Source of the DNA: Aquimarina sp. ERC-38
GTDB taxonomy: Bacteria; Bacteroidota; Bacteroidia; Flavobacteriales; Flavobacteriaceae
DNA length: 64,000 nt
Direction of reading: 5' to 3'
NCBI RefSeq assembly: GCF_026222555.1
Contig: NZ_CP098511.1
Span: 1,965,501 to 2,029,500, forward strand
This document shows positions 7,000-14,360 of the stretch, piece after piece (position 1 is the first letter of the stretch; each line of letters opens with the position of its first letter). Below the pieces are notes generated by a model. The model made no database searches. It saw only the letters and a list, made by a program, of their open reading frames with translations, and had not been told where the DNA came from. The position numbers were made by a program, and so were the translations under genes.

Positions 7000-8448
7000 A
7001 TGTTCGGAATGCTCTTAAAAAATCAAATAAAACAGACGATCTTACAGATAGTTTTCTTTGTTGTTTGCGGTGCAATCCCCGGGTTATTTGCACAAGAGGA
7101 ACCCAAAGAAGTTTTAACCTATAAAGATTATATGAATCAGGTTAAAAAGTTTCATCCGGTAGTAAAACAAGCAAATTTATTAACGGATATTGGAGATGCT
7201 CAGGTGCAACAGGCGCGAGGTGATTTTGATCCTAAGTTAGAAGCATATTACGATCGTAAGGATTTTAAGGATATTGAATACTATGACATTCTAAATGCTA
7301 CCTTTAAGATTCCCACCTGGTTTGGGGTGGAGTTAAAGGCTAATTTTGAGCAAAACCAGGGAGAATTTTTAAACCCGCAATTAAATGTTCCGGAAGAAGG
7401 TTTATTTGCAGCGGGCGTATCCGTTCCATTAGCTCAGGGTTTATTAATTAATAAGAGGATGGCTTCCTTAAGAAAAGCAAAGTTTTATCGGGAGCAAAAC
7501 AGGGCAGACCGCGATTTATTAGTAAATGAAGTGCTTTTTGAAGCATCTTTAGCCTACTTTTCCTGGTTACGTTATTATAATGAAACCCAGATTTACGAAG
7601 ACTTTTTAGAAAATGCTTCTGTACGTTTAACGGGTATTCGGACGAGGGCAAGATTGGGAGATATTGCCGCTATTGATACCGTCGAAGCCAAAATAGCCGT
7701 ACAGAACAGGCAGTTATCTCTTGAGCAAGCTAAAATTTCACAGATAAAAGCAGCTTTGGAATTATCAAATTATCTATGGATTCAAGATAATATTCCAGTA
7801 GAATTGCTCCCTGATGTAATTCCCGAGCAAAATATTAATCTAATTATTAATAACGAATTAAATTTAGATATTCTGGACAGAGATGCCATTATCCTGGAAA
7901 ATCATCCGAAGATGCGCTCGCTAGCCAATAAAATCGGTGCTTTGGAAGTAGAAAGAAGATTACAGTTAAATACATTACTTCCTAAAATTAACGTCAATTA
8001 CAATTTTATAACTTCCACCCCGGATTTGTTAAGTACTTATAATGAAAATAATTATAAAGCCGGAGTTACTTTTTCCTTTCCTTTGTTTTTAAGGAAAGAA
8101 AGGGGGAGTTTACGTATTGCAAGATATGAATTGCAAGACCAGGAATACGAACGAACTACGGTAAGCACCCAGTTGACGAACAAGATCGATGCTTCCTTTA
8201 ATACCCTTGATGCTTTAAAAGTACAATTAGAATTAATAACGGATATCGTTAGTAATTATCAGGTATTACTATCCGCAGAAGAGCGGAAGTTTAGTTTTGG
8301 GGAAAGTTCTTTGTTTCTTATAAATTCACGGGAATCCAAACTAATCGATGCCCGTTTAAAGAGCAATGAACTACAAAACAAATACTTTGATACCAAAGCA
8401 AAACTGTTCAATAATTTAGCTATAGTCCCCGAAGAAGTAGAGAAATAG
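7000..8448 (+). CDS. TolC-family outer membrane channel protein
   Basis: The 482-residue precursor has a signal peptide ending near LFAQ-EEP (about residue 31). The mature protein shows the two repeated helical-hairpin regions of TolC-type proteins, including QVQQARGDFDPKLEAYYD, a feature of flavobacterial members, and RTRARLGDIAAIDTVEAKIA, the conserved tunnel helix pattern with LGD. It would trimerise in the outer membrane and dock on the HlyD-like adaptor, completing a TetR-ABC-HlyD-TolC export system. Another possible start three codons in (ATG at 7009) would make little difference. A strong terminator follows 12 bp after the stop. Confidence 0.88.
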   Translation: MFGMLLKNQIKQTILQIVFFVVCGAIPGLFAQEEPKEVLTYKDYMNQVKKFHPVVKQANLLTDIGDAQVQQARGDFDPKLEAYYDRKDFKDIEYYDILNATFKIPTWFGVELKANFEQNQGEFLNPQLNVPEEGLFAAGVSVPLAQGLLINKRMASLRKAKFYREQNRADRDLLVNEVLFEASLAYFSWLRYYNETQIYEDFLENASVRLTGIRTRARLGDIAAIDTVEAKIAVQNRQLSLEQAKISQIKAALELSNYLWIQDNIPVELLPDVIPEQNINLIINNELNLDILDRDAIILENHPKMRSLANKIGALEVERRLQLNTLLPKINVNYNFITSTPDLLSTYNENNYKAGVTFSFPLFLRKERGSLRIARYELQDQEYERTTVSTQLTNKIDASFNTLDALKVQLELITDIVSNYQVLLSAEERKFSFGESSLFLINSRESKLIDARLKSNELQNKYFDTKAKLFNNLAIVPEEVEK

Positions 8449-8460
8449 CAGTAAAGTGCA

Positions 8461-8505
8461 ATACCCCAAAGGTTTTGTAAACCTTTGGGGTATTTTTCCT
8501 AATTT
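8461..8505 (+). terminator. Rho-independent terminator of the export operon
   Basis: A perfect 15-bp stem (8461-8475 with 8479-8493) closes a TGT loop and is followed by TTTTTCCTAATTTTT. It ends the export operon. The right arm and tail (8479-8506) recur without change at 9160-9187. Confidence 0.92.
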
Positions 8506-8596
8506 TTCTATTTTTCTGTAGTAAAGTCTTATTTTTAACGAACTAAATATGTAATTTAGGAAATGACAACGTAAATTTTATATATATAACTAAAAA

Positions 8597-8827
8597 ATGA
8601 GTGTCCAATATATTTCAGATAGTGAAGGAATTCCTACAGGTGTTTATATACCTTTAGAGGAATGGAACAAACTTAAAAGTAAATATAAAAACATTGAAGT
8701 GGAATTAAATGATATTCCTGAATGGCACAAAGCTGAACTTGATCGAAGATTTATTGATTACAAATCTAATCCGAAAGATGTTCTGGACTTTGATGAAGCT
8801 ATAGATGATATTGACAAGGAGTTGTAA
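8597..8827 (+). CDS. Antitoxin of a type II toxin-antitoxin pair
   Basis: This acidic 76-residue protein starts MSVQYISDSEGIPTGVYIPLEEWNKL, beginning MSVQYISDSEGIPTG and then VYIPLEEWNKL, a pattern seen in small flavobacterial antitoxins related to the Phd/RelB type. The second half (LNDIPEWHKAELDRRF, then ending DEAIDDIDKEL) is the likely toxin-wrapping region. Its TAA stop directly abuts the toxin ATG. It should neutralise the RelE/ParE-type toxin and repress the operon. The assignment rests mainly on size, gene order and the toxin next door. Confidence 0.75.
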   Translation: MSVQYISDSEGIPTGVYIPLEEWNKLKSKYKNIEVELNDIPEWHKAELDRRFIDYKSNPKDVLDFDEAIDDIDKEL

Positions 8828-9130
8828 ATGTACAAATCTATAATACTGCCATTAGCAAAAGAAGATATTAAAGAGACTGCAAAATGGTATAATAAGCGGC
8901 AAAAAGGTTTAGGGAAAAGGTTTACAAAAGAAGTCCGTAAAACTGTAAATTATATTTGTAAAAATCCTGAAAGCATTACAATTCGTTATAAGAATTATAG
9001 AACAGCAATTGTAGATGTTTTTCCATACATGATTCATTTTATAATTGATAGGGATAATAAAAAGATAATCATAATTGCTGTATTTGCAATGGCAAGAAAT
9101 CCGAAACACTGGGGAAGAAGGATAGAGTAA
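8828..9130 (+). CDS. RelE/ParE-family toxin
   Basis: The 100-residue basic protein opens with ILPLAKEDIKETAKWYNKRQKGLGKRF, given here as ILPLAKEDIKETAKWYNKRQ plus KGLGKRF, the typical first helices of RelE/ParE toxins. RTAIVDVFPYMIHFIID and IIIIAVFAMARNPKHW follow, matching the beta-sheet core and the C-terminal catalytic tail (R-x-P-x-x-W) of this family. Members either cleave mRNA on the ribosome or inhibit gyrase; sequence alone does not decide between them. It sits immediately after its antitoxin. The pair may be a mobile cassette, because duplicate terminators flank it. Confidence 0.85.
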   Translation: MYKSIILPLAKEDIKETAKWYNKRQKGLGKRFTKEVRKTVNYICKNPESITIRYKNYRTAIVDVFPYMIHFIIDRDNKKIIIIAVFAMARNPKHWGRRIE

Positions 9131-9144
9131 CGGTTAAAGTTAAG

Positions 9145-9185
9145 ACCCCAAGGTTTTCAAAACCTTTGGGGTATTTTTCCTAATT
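9145..9185 (+). terminator. Terminator of the toxin-antitoxin pair
   Basis: The stem (ACCCCAAGGTTTT paired with AAAACCTTTGGGGT, one bulged T) is followed by ATTTTTCC. It works for rightward transcription and lies between the toxin and the converging gcvP. Its right arm and tail repeat the terminator at 8461-8505 for 28 identical bases. Confidence 0.85.
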
Positions 9186-9193
9186 TTCCTTTA

Positions 9194-12058
9194 TTAAGCT
9201 TCTACCATTTCTTCTTCCTCGTAGGCTTCAATTGGAATACAAGAACAGATCAGGTTTCTATCACCATAAGCATCATCTACCCGTCGTACCGAAGGCCAAA
9301 ATTTATTATCAGCTATATAAGGCAATGGATAGGCTGCTTTTTTTCTGCTATACGGAAAATCCCATTGATCTGCTACTAGCATCTGCAATGTATGCGGAGC
9401 ATTTTTTAGTACAGTGTTCTTATCAGAAGCCTCCGACTCATTAATTTCTTTGCGGATGGCAATCATAGCATCACAAAAACGATCCAGTTCTTCTTTACTT
9501 TCGCTTTCGGTAGGTTCGATCATCATAGTTCCGGCTACCGGAAAGGAAACCGTAGGCGCATGAAATCCATAATCCATAAGACGCTTGGCAATATCTGTTA
9601 CTTCAATACCTTTTTCTTTAAAAGGGCGGCAATCAATGATCATCTCATGAGCAGCACGACCTTTTTCTCCGGTGTATAATACGGAATAATGACCGTCCAG
9701 CCGCTGTTTTATGTAATTAGCGTTTAAAATAGCATATTCAGTAGAAGCTTTCAAGCCTTTTGCTCCTAGCATTTTAATGTAAGCATACGATATTAAGCAG
9801 GCTAAAGAAGAACCCCAGGGTGCAGCAGAAATAGCGGTAATCGCTTGTTTTCCTCCGGTAGTAATCACTGGATTGCCAGGTAGAAAAGGTACCAGTTGCT
9901 CAGCAACGCAAATAGGTCCTACACCAGGACCACCCCCTCCGTGAGGAATAGCAAAGGTTTTATGTAAATTTAAATGGCAAACATCTGCTCCGATAGCTCC
10001 GGGATTGGTCAATCCTACCTGAGCATTCATATTAGCGCCGTCCATATACACCTGTCCGCCGTAATCATGTATAATTTGAGTAATTTCTTTGATAGCAGAT
10101 TCATACACCCCGTGGGTAGACGGATAAGTTACCATTAAAGCTGCCAGGTTATCTTTGTGTTTTATAGCTTTTTCCCTAAGGTCTTCCACGTCAATATTAC
10201 CTTCTTCGGTAGCTTTAGTAACCACTACCGTCATTCCTGCCATGACGGCAGAAGCAGGATTAGTTCCGTGTGCCGAAGATGGAATTAAGCAAATATTACG
10301 GTGTGTATCGTTTCGAGATTCATGGTACGCACGGATCACCATCAGACCTGCAAATTCTCCCTGCGCACCCGAATTAGGTTGTAGCGAAGTGCCGGCAAAA
10401 CCCGTCACTTCATTTAGTTGCACTTCCAGTTCTTTTAATACCTGTTGATAGCCTTCTGCCTGATCAACTGGTACAAAAGGATGAATATTATTCCATTGCG
10501 GGTTACTTAAGGGTAACATTTCAGCTGCTGCATTTAATTTCATGGTACAAGAACCTAGCGCAATCATGGAGTGATTTAATGATAAATCTTTACGTTCCAG
10601 TTTTTTAATATAGCGCATCAATTCCATTTCAGAATGGTAGGTATTAAATACCTCATGTTCCATAAAGGAAGTGTTCCGCCCTAGGTTTTCTGCAATATAC
10701 ATTGTATCAACAACTTCTGAAATTGAATGATTTTCTTTATCAGCTACGCCCGTAAAAATTTCCAGAATTTGATTTATGGAAGATATTGATGCTACTTCGT
10801 TTAAAGAAATAGAAACGGTATGTTCATCCGGGTAATAAAAGTTGATCGCACTACTTTCTGCTTTTTCTTTTATTTTAAGCGCATCTGCTTCAATTTGCAA
10901 CGTATCAAAAAAGTTTTGGTTCTTAACTGTAAATCCTAGTTTTTGCAAAGCATTGGATAAGGTAGCAGTCAGTTTATGTACTTTTTCCGCGATATAATTT
11001 AGTCCCTTAGGACCATGATAAACTCCGTACATTCCGGCCATAACTGCAAGTAATACTTGAGCCGTACATATGTTAGAAGTAGCTTTATCCCGTTTAATAT
11101 GCTGTTCACGGGTCTGTAAAGCCATTCGTAACGCCCGGTTTCCATCCGTATCCTGGGTGACTCCGATAATTCTTCCCGGAATATTTCGTTTATAAGCTTC
11201 ACGTGTTGCAAAAAAGGCTGCATGAGGACCTCCGTATCCTAAAGGTATTCCGAATCTTTGAGTGGTACCTACGACTACATCTGCGTCAAAACTTCCCGGG
11301 GATTTTAAAACTACCAGACTTAAGATATCTGCTGCTACAGCCACTTTAATTTCAGAAGCATGTGCGCTGGCGACAAAATTAGCGTAATCATAAATTTCGC
11401 CTGTCTTACCGGGGTATTGTAATAAAGCACCAAAAAATTCAGTTGAAAAATCAAAAGTAGTATGGTCGCCTAGCACCAATTCGATATCTAACGGGGTTGC
11501 TCTTGTTTGTAATAAAGAAAGGGTTTGGGGTAACACTTCTTCAGAAACAAAAAATTTGGTAATAGTATCTTTCTTTTGCGCACGGCTACGTAAGCTGTAC
11601 AACATGGTCATTGCTTCTGCTGCTGCGGTACTCTCGTCTAATAAAGAAGCATTAGCCAGTTCCATTCCGGTAAGGTCACAAATCATGGTTTGATAATTCA
11701 GCAAGGCTTCTAGACGACCCTGGGCAATTTCTGCCTGATAAGGGGTATAAGCAGTGTACCAACCTGGGTTTTCTAAGATATTACGTTGTATGACCGCGGG
11801 AGTCGCGCACTCGTGATAACCTAGTCCAATGTAACTCTTAAACACCTTATTTTTAAGGGATAATTGTTGAATATGAGCTGCAAATTCCTGTTCGCTCATA
11901 GCCTTATCCAGTTGTAATTCTTGTTTTAAAAGAATATCGTCCGGTATGGTTTCATAGATAAGTTGATCCAAAGAACTCGCTTTAATGACCTTAAGCATTT
12001 CTCTTTTATCTTCTTCTGAAGGGCCTATATGACGTTTAGCAAAAGAATCCGTATTCAT
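9194..12058 (-). CDS. gcvP: Glycine dehydrogenase (decarboxylating), P-protein
   Basis: The 954-residue enzyme is the full-length homodimeric P-protein of the glycine cleavage system. It decarboxylates glycine and passes the aminomethyl group to the lipoyl H-protein in the cytoplasm. The N-terminal half opens with FAKRHIGPSEEDKREML and has IGLGYHECATPAVIQRNILENPGWYTAYTPYQAEIAQGR (in pieces IGLGYHECATPAVIQRN and NPGWYTAYTPYQAEIAQGR). The C-terminal half holds HLNLHKTFAIPHGGGGPG, with Lys700 as the predicted pyridoxal phosphate lysine. No other gcv gene is nearby, as is common in this group. It has its own promoter box at 12084-12091. Confidence 0.98.
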   Translation of the reverse strand: MNTDSFAKRHIGPSEEDKREMLKVIKASSLDQLIYETIPDDILLKQELQLDKAMSEQEFAAHIQQLSLKNKVFKSYIGLGYHECATPAVIQRNILENPGWYTAYTPYQAEIAQGRLEALLNYQTMICDLTGMELANASLLDESTAAAEAMTMLYSLRSRAQKKDTITKFFVSEEVLPQTLSLLQTRATPLDIELVLGDHTTFDFSTEFFGALLQYPGKTGEIYDYANFVASAHASEIKVAVAADILSLVVLKSPGSFDADVVVGTTQRFGIPLGYGGPHAAFFATREAYKRNIPGRIIGVTQDTDGNRALRMALQTREQHIKRDKATSNICTAQVLLAVMAGMYGVYHGPKGLNYIAEKVHKLTATLSNALQKLGFTVKNQNFFDTLQIEADALKIKEKAESSAINFYYPDEHTVSISLNEVASISSINQILEIFTGVADKENHSISEVVDTMYIAENLGRNTSFMEHEVFNTYHSEMELMRYIKKLERKDLSLNHSMIALGSCTMKLNAAAEMLPLSNPQWNNIHPFVPVDQAEGYQQVLKELEVQLNEVTGFAGTSLQPNSGAQGEFAGLMVIRAYHESRNDTHRNICLIPSSAHGTNPASAVMAGMTVVVTKATEEGNIDVEDLREKAIKHKDNLAALMVTYPSTHGVYESAIKEITQIIHDYGGQVYMDGANMNAQVGLTNPGAIGADVCHLNLHKTFAIPHGGGGPGVGPICVAEQLVPFLPGNPVITTGGKQAITAISAAPWGSSLACLISYAYIKMLGAKGLKASTEYAILNANYIKQRLDGHYSVLYTGEKGRAAHEMIIDCRPFKEKGIEVTDIAKRLMDYGFHAPTVSFPVAGTMMIEPTESESKEELDRFCDAMIAIRKEINESEASDKNTVLKNAPHTLQMLVADQWDFPYSRKKAAYPLPYIADNKFWPSVRRVDDAYGDRNLICSCIPIEAYEEEEMVEA

Positions 12059-12083
12059 AGCAACATTGAGTTTTAGTAAAACA

Positions 12084-12091
12084 CAAAATTA
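12084..12091 (-). promoter_or_regulatory. Promoter -7 box for gcvP
   Basis: The reverse strand reads TAATTTTG, a full match to TAnnTTTG, 26 bp upstream of the gcvP ATG. Confidence 0.6.
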
Positions 12092-12140
12092 CATATTAAA
12101 ACCGTAAACAATTCATAATTAATATTTACAATTATATGAA

Positions 12141-12317
12141 GTGATTTAAACTTTTCTCAATTGGCTACAAAATGTTTCCCAAACTGAATTTAGGACATGC
12201 TTTTTCACTTACTTTTTATCATTTTTAAGTTCTGTAGCCACGGCTATGCAACTGAAAAATGACTTCAATTAAGTAAAAATACCTATTTTTCGCTTCAATC
12301 AGAAAAGCTTAAACCAC
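12141..12317. repeat. Palindromic dispersed repeat, copy A
   Basis: This 177-bp imperfect palindrome fills most of the 321-bp gap upstream of gcvP. Its outer arms are 12141-12163 and 12296-12317 (GTGATTTAAACTTTTCT against AGAAAAGCTTAAACCAC, 15 of 17 paired). Inside it, TCATTTTT/AAAAATGA and TAGCC/GGCTA form a central hairpin (12208-12252). A second copy lies in opposite orientation at 37247-37406. Copy A has about 26 extra bases after GGCTACAAAATG. No protein is encoded. It resembles a MITE or a REP-type element. Confidence 0.75.
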
Positions 12318-12367
12318 TTCCACATGTTTTTAACTGCTTTGGCTAGTTATAAACATTAGGATAATAA

Positions 12368-12375
12368 TACCTTTG
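12368..12375 (+). promoter_or_regulatory. -7 box directly in front of the UbiA-like gene
   Basis: TACCTTTG fits TAnnTTTG and ends only 4 bases before the GTG at 12380. With the usual box-to-start distance, transcription would begin at or very near the start codon, giving a leaderless mRNA. Confidence 0.5.
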
Positions 12376-12379
12376 TTAT

Positions 12380-13195
12380 GTGCGTATTTTGGAAAGGTTT
12401 TTTAATTTTTATATTACCAGTAGTCTTCATGTGGCTCTTGCTTGCATTTCTTTAGTTTACTTAAGCTTTCTACAAGTACAAGTAGTACCAGATGTTGCTT
12501 TTTTATGGTTTTCTTTAGGCTTGGCTATTTCCGGGTATAATTTTGTAAAATATATTCCCGCGCTTATTCAGCATTTTCATACGGATTATTATAAGCGTAA
12601 TCGAGGAATACTTTACTTTTCAATGTTTGTAATTATACTAACCAGCCTGCTTTTTTTACAGCTTAGCTTTCCAAAGTATTATATTCTTTTTCCGTTTCTC
12701 TTACTTACCTTTATGTACGTGTTTCCTTTATCCGGAACCTGCAAAAATTTACGAACAATTCCTGGAATTAAAATAGTAATTGTAGCTATAGTATGGGTCG
12801 GGATAACCTACATTGTTCCTGTCTTTTATATGAATGTGGTTACTATGTTATCTTTTATGGAGATCTTCCAGCGCTTTTTATTAATTCTAATTTTAATGAT
12901 TCCTTTTGAAATAAGGGATTTAAGCGAGGATCAGGAGTTTTTGCAAACATTGCCCCAGGCAGTTGGGATATTTAGTTCAAAAAAAATAGGATATGTTTTG
13001 GTTTTTTTATTTTTGATGTTATCGTTTGCTCAATACGTATGGGAAGCACAAAAATGCTTGCCAGATGTTTTAATGGCTATCGTATTGTTTTTTTCTTTAA
13101 AATATACAAAAAAAACCCAGTCGAACTATTATAGTTCGTTCTGGGTAGAAGGTATACCTATACTATATGTAGTGCTTTGGAAATTTCTTCCATAA
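12380..13195 (+). CDS. UbiA-like prenyltransferase-superfamily membrane protein
   Basis: The 271-residue protein has about seven to eight predicted membrane segments. IPFEIRDLSEDQEFLQTLPQ (around residues 173-192), followed by AVG, fits the second Asp-rich motif of UbiA enzymes (DxxDxxxD then TLPxxxG). The first motif, normally NDxxD, reads GYNFVKY around residue 52 and lacks the acidic residues that hold the prenyl diphosphate. UbiA relatives prenylate aromatic or quinone precursors in the membrane; loss of one motif suggests a changed substrate or activity. The chosen GTG start keeps RILERFFNFYITSSLHVALA, the expected N-terminus. An ATG at 12378 is out of frame. Confidence 0.7.
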   Translation: MRILERFFNFYITSSLHVALACISLVYLSFLQVQVVPDVAFLWFSLGLAISGYNFVKYIPALIQHFHTDYYKRNRGILYFSMFVIILTSLLFLQLSFPKYYILFPFLLLTFMYVFPLSGTCKNLRTIPGIKIVIVAIVWVGITYIVPVFYMNVVTMLSFMEIFQRFLLILILMIPFEIRDLSEDQEFLQTLPQAVGIFSSKKIGYVLVFLFLMLSFAQYVWEAQKCLPDVLMAIVLFFSLKYTKKTQSNYYSSFWVEGIPILYVVLWKFLP

Positions 13196-13233
13196 ACCGA
13201 TCAGATATAGTAAAAAAGATAATGTATGTACTT

Positions 13234-13500
13234 TTATTTCATAGATTCTTCTTGCAATACCTTTTTCATTTCTTCTTGCATTCTTTCTTTTGTATTAAAA
13301 TCCAAACTAATCACTTTAGGATTTTTAAAATGCTTGGTCAACTTTCCATTTCTGGATGAATACTTTCTACAAGCACTACAATAGATTAAATGCACATTTA
13401 ACAAAACTTTCTCTAGAAGCGAAGCTTCTTTGTACTGATTCTTATCACAAAAGTGATTCGCATCATCACAACTTACAAATACTTTTTCTTTCCATTTCAT
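13234..13500 (-). CDS. Small zinc-finger anti-sigma-like protein
   Basis: This 88-residue protein starts 3 bp after the ECF sigma stop and is surely cotranscribed with it. HLIYCSACRKY (about residues 37-47) provides an H-x3-C-x2-C cluster, the signature of zinc-binding anti-sigma domains. Earlier, DDANHFCDKNQY adds another His/Cys pair. There is no membrane segment, so it would be a cytoplasmic regulator of the sigma factor. The C-terminus is charged and probably helical. Function is inferred from the metal motif and gene order. Confidence 0.7.
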   Translation of the reverse strand: MKWKEKVFVSCDDANHFCDKNQYKEASLLEKVLLNVHLIYCSACRKYSSRNGKLTKHFKNPKVISLDFNTKERMQEEMKKVLQEESMK

Positions 13501-13503
13501 AAA

Positions 13504-14058
13504 CTAAAACCAATTTTTTTCTAGGCACTCGACCATAGAAGTTCTCGCTCTATGGATGATTACCCATAGGTTAGACGCGGTTATATCGAACTCCTTACAA
13601 ATAACTTCGGTATCAAATTTGTCAACGGTTTTCATTTGAAAGATTCTGGCTTGCTTCTCGGGTAAGGTACTCATACACCTGTAAATTGCAACTCCAAGCT
13701 CTTTATTTTCCAGTTCATTCTCTGCAGTTTGGTCAAAAGGGTCTGCAACACGTTCTTCTAGCCAATCAGCATCACTACCATCGTCATTTACGTAACTCAT
13801 CCGTACTTCGGCTTTTCCTTTATTACTATTTATTTTCCGATAGTGGTCGATAATTTTTCTTTTTAAGATAGATATTAACCAGGTTCTTTCACTGGCCTCA
13901 CCCTTAAAGTTTTTCATGGATTTAACCCCGGCAAAAAAAGTTTCCTGCACCAGGTCTTTTGCCATTTCAGAATCATCTACGCGAGTAATCGTATAATTGA
14001 ATAGATAATCACTGTATTTATCTATCCATAGGTTTGGGTTTAAAGAGCTATTTGGCAT
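13504..14058 (-). CDS. ECF-type RNA polymerase sigma factor
   Basis: The 184-residue protein has sigma region 2 at about residues 14-80: YLFNYTITRVDDSEMAKDLV, QETFFAGVKSMKNF and ERTWLISILKRKIIDHYRK. Region 4 lies at about 125-175: MSTLPEKQARIFQMKTVD, then DTEVICKEFDITASNLWVIIHRAR as its helix-turn-helix (DTEVICKEFDI and TASNLWVIIHRAR). This is a type often coupled to small zinc-finger partners, and such a gene follows 3 bp downstream. The trigger and target promoters cannot be read from the window. Confidence 0.88.
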   Translation of the reverse strand: MPNSSLNPNLWIDKYSDYLFNYTITRVDDSEMAKDLVQETFFAGVKSMKNFKGEASERTWLISILKRKIIDHYRKINSNKGKAEVRMSYVNDDGSDADWLEERVADPFDQTAENELENKELGVAIYRCMSTLPEKQARIFQMKTVDKFDTEVICKEFDITASNLWVIIHRARTSMVECLEKNWF

Positions 14059-14360
14059 AATTTTAAATTGAAATTAAAAGGTTTTTAAAAGTACTACTAT
14101 TTGAACAATAGTTAAAATGGTTTTGTACAAAGTATTATCGCGATCCATAATAATTGGTTAAATACTATCAGGTTTTGTAAGAAATAGCGAATTTAAAAAT
14201 TTTAATTCCTACATTTTACAATTTCTTTTTGTTTTTTTAAGAATCTTGTTTAAGTAATTATACATTGAAACATACTATTTTAAAAGCTACATTATGAATC
14301 CACCAATAGAGTTTTAAACAACTTCCATATTTATTTTTTTTATTATCAAAAATTGTTCCG
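14059..14360. other. Gene-free stretch between sigma and M3 peptidase genes
   Basis: About 300 bp of very AT-rich DNA between two genes on the same strand. I see no ORF, repeat or strong hairpin. It should contain the sigma gene promoter, but no clear TAnnTTTG box was found. Confidence 0.4.

Noticed and set aside
10155..10448. 97-codon plus-strand frame inside gcvP
   Set aside because: Antisense shadow of a highly conserved gene.
12378..12380. ATG start for the UbiA-like gene
   Set aside because: It is out of frame with the conserved protein; GTG at 12380 is in frame.
14059..14360. Possible gene or RNA upstream of the ECF sigma gene
   Set aside because: Only AT-rich DNA with no open frame, stable hairpin or clear promoter pair.
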